NCBI GenBank assembly: GCA_022704885.1
Contig: JAKJFO010000154.1
Coordinates: forward strand, 1-9,695
Direction: 5' to 3'
Source of the DNA: Candidatus Rifleibacteriota bacterium
GTDB taxonomy: Bacteria > Riflebacteria > Ozemobacteria > Ozemobacterales > Ozemobacteraceae
Length of the DNA: 9,695 bases
The notes below the pieces were generated by a model, which was not told where the DNA came from, did no database searches, and saw only the letters and a program-made list of their open reading frames with translations. The position numbers and the translations under genes are program-made. Position 1 is the first letter of the stretch. Every line of letters starts with the position of its first letter. Positions 1 to 5,120 of the stretch are shown piece after piece.

Positions 1-1
1 G

Positions 2-1066
2 GTCGAGAAAGGAAAAATTGCTTCCGTTGGTTCGATGATCCGCAAGAACGTTGAAAAGGTTATCGAGTGCGAGCAGAAGTATCTGATTCCAGGACTCATC
101 GATGCACACAGCCATCTCGGACTTTTTGAAAGCACGGTACCAGCTGACGACATCAACGAGCCATATGCAGAGATAACACCGCATCTGCGACCTCTCGATG
201 GAGTCAAAATGCGCGACCGCGCCATGGAAGACGCCAGAAGAGCCGGGATCTCAACCTGTATGGTTTGTCCTGGCTCTGAGAGACCGATTTCCGGCATCTG
301 CTCGATTCTCAAAACCAACGGCAACTCTGCCGACGTCGGGCTTATCGGAGAGCAGGTAAAGGTTACCGCAAAGAAAAGTGACAAACCCTATGTGACCAGA
401 ATGGGTGTGTCGGCGCTGATTCGCGAAACCCTGATGAAGGCCCAGGACTACTACTCTGCCAAACAGAGCAAGAAGATGGTCAAAGATCGCGAAATCGACA
501 TGGAAGCACTGATTCCGCTCATCAAGGCTGAAGTTCCCATGCGTGCCTGTGCACACCGCGCCGAAGATATCATGGCAGCTATTCGCATAGCCGAAGAATT
601 CAAGCTTAAGCTTGTCATCGAATATGGTACCGAAGCACATCTGCTTGCAGCATTGCTGGCCGAAAAGAAGATTCCAGTCGTTCTCGGCCCCACCCTGGTT
701 CCGCGATTCAGATATGAGCTAAATGAAAAGACCTTCGAAAGTGCAAAGATTCTGATCGATGCAGGTGTTGATGTTGCATTCACCTGCGACTACCCCGGTC
801 TTCCCATTGAAACCCTGCGCGTTGCTGCTGCCATGGCCATTCAGTATGGCCTTGAAGAGAAACGCGCTCTTGCAGCCATTACCGAGGTGCCAGCCAGCAT
901 TCTTGGTGTCGATGCGAGACTTGGCAAAATCAAGAAGGGCATGGATGGCGATCTGGCTTTGTTCTCAGGTCATCCGCTCGATATCAGGTCGCGTCTCGAA
1001 GCCCTGGTAGTAGATGGCGATCTCTTCGTTTTCTCAAAAGATCTCAAAATCGAATCAGGCAGCTGA
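2..1066 (+). CDS. Amidohydrolase, imidazolonepropionase-related (5' end missing)
   Basis: The frame is open from the first base, so the true start lies upstream; 354 residues are visible and I infer that roughly 30-40 N-terminal residues are missing. The first visible residues (GKIASVG) are the beta-sandwich strand typical of the amidohydrolase superfamily. Next come LIPGLIDAHSHLG with the HxH metal motif of strand 1, ACAHRAEDI (probable strand 5 histidine), VIEYGTEAH (strand 6 region) and FTCDYP (strand 8 aspartate). The C-terminus (ILGVDARLGKIKKGMDGDLA, then GHPLDI) is the usual return to the beta-sandwich. These features fit COG1228-type metal-dependent hydrolases acting on cyclic amide or related C-N bonds; the substrate cannot be read from sequence. 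Compared with relatives I remember, several active-site histidines are replaced (see findings). The gene ends at TGA 1064-1066, and a strong terminator follows after 12 bp. Family call is firm, function open. Confidence 0.9.
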   Translation, partial: VEKGKIASVGSMIRKNVEKVIECEQKYLIPGLIDAHSHLGLFESTVPADDINEPYAEITPHLRPLDGVKMRDRAMEDARRAGISTCMVCPGSERPISGICSILKTNGNSADVGLIGEQVKVTAKKSDKPYVTRMGVSALIRETLMKAQDYYSAKQSKKMVKDREIDMEALIPLIKAEVPMRACAHRAEDIMAAIRIAEEFKLKLVIEYGTEAHLLAALLAEKKIPVVLGPTLVPRFRYELNEKTFESAKILIDAGVDVAFTCDYPGLPIETLRVAAAMAIQYGLEEKRALAAITEVPASILGVDARLGKIKKGMDGDLALFSGHPLDIRSRLEALVVDGDLFVFSKDLKIESGS

Positions 1067-1078
1067 TCAGTTAACTAC

Positions 1079-1115
1079 AAAAACGCCTCACCGGAAGACC
1101 GATGAGGCGTTTTTT
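1079..1115. terminator. Strong intrinsic terminator, probably bidirectional
   Basis: A perfect 12-bp stem pairs 1079-1090 (AAAAACGCCTCA) with 1103-1114. The loop contains a further 3-bp stem (CGG/CCG, 1092-1094 with 1099-1101) closed by AAGA. A T-run follows on the + strand (1110-1115). The A-run at 1079-1083 gives an equivalent T-run on the - strand, so it can stop transcription from either side. It ends the amidohydrolase unit and would sit 12 bp past the stop of the possible - strand ORF at 1127-1351. Confidence 0.9.
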
Positions 1116-1126
1116 ATTACGGTTTT

Positions 1127-1351
1127 TCAGCTCTTTGCCAGAACAAACTTTATTCGAACCGGCAGAATTTTGCCCTGTAATCTTATGTTGGCGCCGCTGG
1201 CAAAAATTATGCGGCGGGCTCTCGCATTTTTTCGTGGATTCAGAACCCAGCGCTTGTCAGTGCTGCACAGACGGGCGTTTTCCGGGCGGGTGCGTGAAAA
1301 TATTCGCTTCAGGCTGTTTTGATCGAGAAAATTGAACTTTACTTTCTTCAT
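1127..1351 (-). CDS. Possible small basic protein, 74 aa, unknown
   Basis: This is an uncertain ORF occupying an otherwise empty stretch between the terminator and the nucleotidase promoter. It would encode a lysine/arginine-rich 74-residue protein starting MKKVKFNFLD, with alternating hydrophobic strands near the C-terminus (RIIFASGANIRLQGKILPV). No signal peptide, membrane segment or motif is recognised. For it: codon choice looks like the neighbours (CTG for most leucines, GCC, AGC), the bidirectional terminator lies 12 bp past its stop, and TATGCTA on the - strand (about 1362-1368) could serve as a -10 giving a very short leader. Against it: no Shine-Dalgarno sequence is visible upstream of the ATG and I know no homologue. 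If it is not real, 1116-1393 is simply a non-coding gap. Confidence 0.3.
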   Translation of the reverse strand: MKKVKFNFLDQNSLKRIFSRTRPENARLCSTDKRWVLNPRKNARARRIIFASGANIRLQGKILPVRIKFVLAKS

Positions 1352-1393
1352 AACTTATTTTTAGCATAGAATGAGAATCAATTCAACTCAGAA

Positions 1394-1422
1394 TTGCCGT
1401 TGAAGCACTGATGTGTTATGCT
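1394..1422 (+). promoter_or_regulatory. Sigma70-like promoter of the 5'-nucleotidase gene
   Basis: The -35 is TTGCCG (1394-1399, 4 of 6 consensus). A 17-bp spacer leads to TATGCT (1417-1422) preceded by TGT, an extended -10. Predicted transcription start is near 1429, giving a leader of about 22 nt that contains the Shine-Dalgarno AGGTG at 1441-1445. A perfect 6-bp inverted repeat, CAATTC (1379-1384) and GAATTG (1391-1396), overlaps the -35 and could be an operator, though an arm that short can arise by chance. Confidence 0.55.
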
Positions 1423-1451
1423 TGGCCGACAAAAACAAAAAGGTGAAAAGC

Positions 1452-2855
1452 ATGACAGAAAACACACTCAGCAGCGACTGCAAGATCTTCGTTAATCGCA
1501 CACTCAACATGAATACGATCAAGATGATCGGATTCGATATGGACTATACGCTGGTTACCTATAATGTCCCTGCATTCGAAGCCAAGGCGTATGAAATTCT
1601 CGCCGAAAAGCTTATTCGCGAATACAAATACCCTGAGATAATCAGAACTTTTGTTTTCGACAACGATTTTATCATTCGCGGACTGGTGATCGACACCGAA
1701 ACCGGTGATTTTCTCAAGGTAAACCGTTACGGTTTCGTTCGTGTTGCATCACATGGAACAAGATTTTACAGCTTTGAAGAACAAAAGGAAAAATACGGCC
1801 CGAACGGCATCGACCTCAGTGACTCGCGCTACTACATTGTGCACACGCTGTTTTCTCAGGCCGAAGGCTGTATGTATGCTCAGCTGGTTGATTATTATGA
1901 TGGCAGAAGCGAAAAGGTGAATTACAAAAGACTTTTCACCGAAGTACGCAAATGCCTTAACGATGCCCACCAGGAAGAAGAACTCAAGGGAGATGTCGTC
2001 AAGAACCCTGAAAAGTACCTGATCAAGGATCAGCGAATCGTCGATGCGCTGATCAAGTTCAAGAAATTTGGTAAGAAACTGGCACTTATAACCAATTCAG
2101 ATTATGACTACAGCCGCAAGGTCATGGAATATTGCTTTGATCCCTTTCTTAAAACGCCATGGCAGAAGCTTTTCGATCTCGTTATCGTAGCAGCGAGTAA
2201 GCCAGAATATTTTACTGCCCGCAACCGTTATCAGAAAGTCGACCCCGAAACCGGTCTGCTTTCAAATTTTTATGGGCAGATTGAGTGGAACGGCCTCTAC
2301 CAGGGCGGAAATGCCTCTATTCTCGAAAAACATCTTGATCTGAAACCCTCTGAAATTCTTTATGTTGGCGATCATATCCTCGGCGATGTCGTCACCTTGA
2401 AGGAAACAATCGGCTGGCGCACAGGTCTTGTCGTTCAGGAACTGGCAGAAGAGGTACCAATACTTGAAAAGACCCAGAAATTGCATCAGCAGATTGCTGA
2501 TAAAATGGCAGAAAAAGAGGCGCTTGAGGATGTGTCTCTCGCATTGCGCGAACAGATGTGGCTGAAGACCGGCAATCAGGATGATGCCCGTAAAAAGTTC
2601 GACGAAATCAAGGGTAAGTTGATCAAGCTCGATGACGAAATACGCGATCTGATATTCGCGACCCAGGAAGGATTCAACCGCTACTGGGGCGAAGTAATGC
2701 GCGCCGGCAATGAGATCTCGCGTTTTGCCACACTGGTTGAAAGGTATGCCTGTATTTATATGGCTGGAATAGCTAATCTTTATTACTATTCACCATTCAA
2801 GTATTATCGTTCCAAACGACGCCTGCTCGCGCACGACCCTGATCTGGATTTTTGA
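1452..2855 (+). CDS. HAD-IG family 5'-nucleotidase (cytosolic purine nucleotidase-like)
   Basis: The 467-residue product has all the HAD phosphatase motifs: motif I FDMDYTLV (D29 nucleophile, D31 acid/base), motif II LITNS (T214), the motif III lysine in AASKPEY (K250) and motif IV YVGDHILGDV (D307, D312). Length and the segment NRTLNMNTIKMIGFDMDYT match the HAD-IG 5'-nucleotidase family (PF05761), related to eukaryotic cytosolic nucleotidase II. Family members dephosphorylate nucleoside 5'-monophosphates, mostly purines such as IMP and GMP, in the cytoplasm. The charged region around residues 335-400 is probably the helical C-terminal part usual for the family. I chose ATG 1452 over an in-frame ATG at 1413 because AGGTG lies 6 nt upstream and the predicted transcription start lies beyond 1413. 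It is transcribed alone and converges on the - strand operon. Exact substrate is unproven. Confidence 0.92.
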   Translation: MTENTLSSDCKIFVNRTLNMNTIKMIGFDMDYTLVTYNVPAFEAKAYEILAEKLIREYKYPEIIRTFVFDNDFIIRGLVIDTETGDFLKVNRYGFVRVASHGTRFYSFEEQKEKYGPNGIDLSDSRYYIVHTLFSQAEGCMYAQLVDYYDGRSEKVNYKRLFTEVRKCLNDAHQEEELKGDVVKNPEKYLIKDQRIVDALIKFKKFGKKLALITNSDYDYSRKVMEYCFDPFLKTPWQKLFDLVIVAASKPEYFTARNRYQKVDPETGLLSNFYGQIEWNGLYQGGNASILEKHLDLKPSEILYVGDHILGDVVTLKETIGWRTGLVVQELAEEVPILEKTQKLHQQIADKMAEKEALEDVSLALREQMWLKTGNQDDARKKFDEIKGKLIKLDDEIRDLIFATQEGFNRYWGEVMRAGNEISRFATLVERYACIYMAGIANLYYYSPFKYYRSKRRLLAHDPDLDF

Positions 2856-2897
2856 TTCAGAGAGCGTTTCCCTGGCACTGTAACTCTGACTGGTTAA

Positions 2898-3578
2898 TCA
2901 GCGGTCGTTGTCGTCTCTGGATGGCGGTTCGTCTTCTGACTGATAAGATTCGTCAGGGTCAGAATCTAAATATTCTGAATCTTCTGAAGAATCGTAATCA
3001 TCTTCGGCGTAATCTTCTTCAGCAGAATCGTAATCGGCGACAGAATCATCGGCAAGACCTTCCTGTGTTTGCCGTATTATCGATGAGGCTTCTGCTGCTT
3101 CAAGGTTTTTGCGTCGGACTTCCAGTGCCAGGCCGACCAGAGGACCGAGTGAAGCAATCGTAGCTCCGATGAATCCCCAGAAGGCACCGTAACCGGGCTG
3201 TAAAGCATCGAAATAAACCTGAATTACCGAACGGAACCAGCCGTCAGGTTTGAGTTCCTGACCAAGTTCGACAGCGTGGTTATCATAGATGATCACTATT
3301 TCATGTGTCAGAAAGAAAGCGGCGAATATGCCAATAAAAAAGGCCGAAAAATAACTTCGACGCAGAGCCAGCACGGTGCCGATCATACAGCTGAGCATTA
3401 CTGGCAGACCTACACCACCAGCCCGCCAGCTACGCTGACAGATCGGAGTAAAATCAAGAAAAGTTGAGAATACGATAAGCACAAAGCCTGCTGCTATGAT
3501 TAAACCGGGAAGTGTCAGAGCAAATCCTGAATTTGAATTTCGCGCTTCCTGGGTGTATTCCATGCTGTTTTCGTGCAT
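2898..3578 (-). CDS. Four-helix membrane protein with highly acidic C-terminal tail
   Basis: I do not recognise a family. The 226-residue product has four likely membrane segments (about residues 20-40, 53-71, 76-98 and 130-152). A short basic stretch follows (VRRKN, 154-158), placing the tail on the cytoplasmic side by the positive-inside rule. Residues about 173-226 are almost half Asp/Glu, with serine and tyrosine between (EEDYAEDDYDSSEDSE), so the tail is probably disordered and strongly negative. Start ATG 3576-3578 has GGGGAG 5 nt upstream. It lies 31 bp downstream of the HTH regulator gene, in the same direction and without a visible terminator between, so the two are probably cotranscribed. 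The acidic tail could bind cations or a basic partner, or could mimic DNA; that is speculation. Its 3' end converges on the nucleotidase gene 42 bp away, and no convincing terminator lies in the gap. Confidence 0.75.
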   Translation of the reverse strand: MHENSMEYTQEARNSNSGFALTLPGLIIAAGFVLIVFSTFLDFTPICQRSWRAGGVGLPVMLSCMIGTVLALRRSYFSAFFIGIFAAFFLTHEIVIIYDNHAVELGQELKPDGWFRSVIQVYFDALQPGYGAFWGFIGATIASLGPLVGLALEVRRKNLEAAEASSIIRQTQEGLADDSVADYDSAEEDYAEDDYDSSEDSEYLDSDPDESYQSEDEPPSRDDNDR

Positions 3579-3609
3579 TTTGTCTCCCCGGCATGCTTGC
3601 CAGATTTTT

Positions 3610-4239
3610 TCAGCTCAGATCGCCAGGTTCGAGAAACCGGCGCAGGCATGCGTTATCCAGAGCCTTGCTCGGTGCTCCCTTGACTCCGCCATGTTCGTAA
3701 CTGATGTCGAGAATCAATCTGGGTGTTCTGATCGGTGTAATTATGATGAAAAATTCACAGGTCTTACGTTGCACGAGCCTTATCAGGCCATTCTGCTGAA
3801 GCTGAGCGACCACAGCCTCGATAACTTCTTCGTCATAACCGGTGCGTTCTGCAATTTCTGCGCGGTCAAGCTGAACATGGCGGTCTGTCGGCTTGCCAAA
3901 CTCAAAATCAAGTTCAATCAGCTTTTTGAAGATCGGCCAGGCTTCAGGTCCGATTTTGTCATTGAGAAGTCTCGGTAGTCCTGAGAACTCAAGCCATTTA
4001 GGGAATCTGAAGCACATTTTTTTGGGGTTCTCGGAGCTGTCTGAAGATTTCACGCCCGCCCCGGGATTGAGAAAAGGCTCCAGGTCTGCAGCATTTACCC
4101 GCCAGTCGCTGCCGACCTTGACGCCGGGCAGTCTGCCATTACGCAACCAGCGCCGAAGAACTTCGGTATTCATGTTGAGAATTTCCGAAACTTCTTTGAG
4201 GTTGAGCAGTTTTCGCGATATGGGCATTGCTTTGTTCAT
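3610..4239 (-). CDS. DNA-binding protein: excisionase-type HTH plus winged helix
   Basis: Residues about 11-57 form an excisionase/MerR-like helix-turn-helix (HTH_17 type): LLNLKEVSEILNMNTEVLRR with WLRNGRLPGVKVGSDWRV, where the turn, the arginine/tryptophan helix and the GxxWR wing are typical. A linker with a serine-rich piece (about 58-73) follows. Residues about 101-168 look like a winged helix: IFKKLIELDF, then AEIAERTGYDEEVIEAVVAQ, then a hairpin NGLIRLVQRKTCEFFII. The protein is therefore probably a two-domain transcription regulator. It is the first gene of a - strand operon with the membrane protein and is divergent from the methyltransferase gene, so it may control either or itself. 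Start is uncertain: ATG 4237-4239 has AAGG directly abutting it, while in-frame ATG 4225-4227 (residue 5) has the same AAGG 12 nt upstream. No integrase or phage gene is nearby, so 'excisionase' is a fold name only. Confidence 0.8.
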   Translation of the reverse strand: MNKAMPISRKLLNLKEVSEILNMNTEVLRRWLRNGRLPGVKVGSDWRVNAADLEPFLNPGAGVKSSDSSENPKKMCFRFPKWLEFSGLPRLLNDKIGPEAWPIFKKLIELDFEFGKPTDRHVQLDRAEIAERTGYDEEVIEAVVAQLQQNGLIRLVQRKTCEFFIIITPIRTPRLILDISYEHGGVKGAPSKALDNACLRRFLEPGDLS

Positions 4240-4257
4240 CCTTGACTGGTGGCATAT

Positions 4258-4286
4258 ACAATACCATGCACGTTAAGTAGTAGCAA
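4258..4286 (-). promoter_or_regulatory. Promoter of the HTH regulator operon
   Basis: Read on the - strand, TTGCTA (+ strand 4281-4286, 4 of 6 to the -35 consensus) is followed by a 17-bp spacer and TATTGT (4258-4263), preceded by TGG as an extended -10. Predicted start is near 4251, about 12 nt before the first candidate ATG and 24 nt before the second. The very short leader slightly favours the second start codon of the downstream gene. Confidence 0.5.
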
Positions 4287-4354
4287 GCAAAATCAGAAAT
4301 TGTCGGCAAGGCAGTCTGCACAGATAAATTGCAATGATGCTTCTCAATTCGGAG

Positions 4355-4413
4355 TTGGCAGGCTTCAGATTAATAGGTTATATGTGATATATAAATTTCT
4401 CGAGGCACATATA
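4355..4413 (+). promoter_or_regulatory. Methyltransferase promoter with an 8-bp dyad reaching the start codon
   Basis: TTGGCA (4355-4360, 5 of 6 to the -35 consensus) is followed after 18 bp by TATATG (4379-4384). An alternative -10, TATAAA at 4390-4395, lacks a good -35. A perfect 8-bp inverted repeat pairs TATATGTG (4379-4386) with CACATATA (4406-4413), 19 bp apart. The left arm covers the candidate -10, the right arm includes the A of the start codon, and the Shine-Dalgarno GAGG (4402-4405) sits in the loop. It may be a protein-binding operator; if transcription starts upstream of it, it could instead fold in the mRNA. Confidence 0.4.
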
Positions 4414-5033
4414 TGAAAACTGACTGGAAAACCGAAACAGCACAACACTTCGAAGCTCATGCGCTCGAAACATTGAAACCGCTTTATCGGTGGTTCGTAA
4501 AAGACGTTGAGCAGGCAGCCGAAAGGCCGATCGCCGGCATGAGTGTTCTTGATGTTGGCTGCGGCCCTGGTTTTATGATCGAAGCACTATACGATGCTGG
4601 AGCTGCACAGGTTACCGGGGTCGACCTCTCAATTTCGATGCTCGAAGCGGCTGTCAAATCTGGGCGCAGCAAGGGAGCCTGGCTTGTGCAGGCCGATGTA
4701 ACATGGCTGCCATTAAAACCAGCCTCTTTTGATATTGTTTTCAGCCGAGGTTCTGTCTTTTTCTGGCCCGACCATGCTCAGGCTTTCAAGAACATAGCCA
4801 GTTGCCTCAAGCCGCAGGGTACCGCCATTATCGGGGGCGGCTACGGTCTGAGCACACCACAGGAGCTGGTTGATGCAGTCCGGCACAATCACACAAGTAA
4901 TGGCGCTATTCCCAGAATCGATCTTGATCAGCTGCAAGCAACAGCCACCAGAACCGGTGGATCGGCCGAGATCGTGTCGGCGCGCGGGCGAGGCTTCTGG
5001 CTGATCTGGCGCCATGGTAAACCCGAGAGATGA
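4413..5033 (+). CDS. Class I SAM-dependent methyltransferase
   Basis: The 206-residue protein has a Rossmann-fold methyltransferase core of the Methyltransf_11 type. Motif I is VLDVGCGPGF (45-54), the glycine-rich SAM-binding loop. TGVDLS carries the acidic residue D71 expected to bind the SAM ribose hydroxyls. QADVTWLP (D95) matches the adenine-binding loop, and FDIVFS (106-111) with LKPQGTAII (132-140) are the following core strands. The first 40 residues are helical and hydrophilic, and there is no signal or membrane segment, so it is cytosolic. The C-terminus (about 160-206) has no motif that names the acceptor. ATG 4413 has GAGG 7 nt upstream. It is divergent from the HTH regulator and probably has its own promoter; the next gene has another promoter in the 87-bp gap. 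The substrate is unknown: the family covers small molecules, quinones, lipids and tRNA. Confidence 0.88.
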   Translation: MKTDWKTETAQHFEAHALETLKPLYRWFVKDVEQAAERPIAGMSVLDVGCGPGFMIEALYDAGAAQVTGVDLSISMLEAAVKSGRSKGAWLVQADVTWLPLKPASFDIVFSRGSVFFWPDHAQAFKNIASCLKPQGTAIIGGGYGLSTPQELVDAVRHNHTSNGAIPRIDLDQLQATATRTGGSAEIVSARGRGFWLIWRHGKPER

Positions 5034-5063
5034 ATTCACCTCTGTTTCCCTTCAGCTTCTTAC

Positions 5064-5072
5064 TGCTATAAT
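5064..5072 (+). promoter_or_regulatory. Consensus extended -10 promoter of the decarboxylase gene
   Basis: TGC followed by TATAAT (5067-5072) is a perfect extended -10 element. No good -35 is present at the expected distance (TTTCCC at 5045-5050 matches 3 of 6), which extended -10 promoters tolerate. Predicted start is about 5079, giving a leader of about 42 nt. The position and quality make this the most convincing promoter in the window. Confidence 0.75.
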
Positions 5073-5079
5073 GTCACCG

Positions 5080-5096
5080 GTTAATACTGTAATAAC
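5080..5096 (+). promoter_or_regulatory. 17-bp palindrome at the decarboxylase transcription start (candidate operator)
   Basis: GTTAATACTGTAATAAC has the form GTTAnTACnGTAnTAAC: seven of eight symmetric base pairs match around a central T. It begins at about +1 of the predicted promoter. A palindrome there is the classic position for a repressor that blocks initiation. Arms are too short and AU-rich for a stable terminator. The cognate regulator is unknown; the nearby HTH protein is one candidate, not supported by any second copy that I can see at its own promoter. Confidence 0.5.
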
Positions 5097-5120
5097 TCGA
5101 ATAAAATTGACAGGTTGCCT

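Noticed and set aside
1248..1265. Imperfect hairpin CAGCGCT/AGTGCTG considered as a small RNA or attenuator
   Set aside because: One wobble pair, no T-run, no promoter in a sensible position, and inside the possible - strand ORF.
1413..1451. Upstream in-frame ATG for the nucleotidase
   Set aside because: It overlaps the predicted -10, has no Shine-Dalgarno, and precedes the likely transcription start; ATG 1452 has AGGTG 6 nt upstream.
2857..2889. 6-bp inverted repeat TCAGAG/CTCTGA between convergent genes
   Set aside because: Loop of 21 nt and no T-run on either strand; not convincing as a terminator.
3496..3978. 160-residue + strand open frame
   Set aside because: Lies antisense across the end of the HTH gene and the start of the membrane protein gene, both better supported; no domain and no ribosome binding site context.
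3610..4239. Excisionase/prophage remnant
   Set aside because: Only the HTH fold resembles excisionases; no integrase, attachment repeats, tRNA or other phage genes are present and a second winged-helix domain follows.
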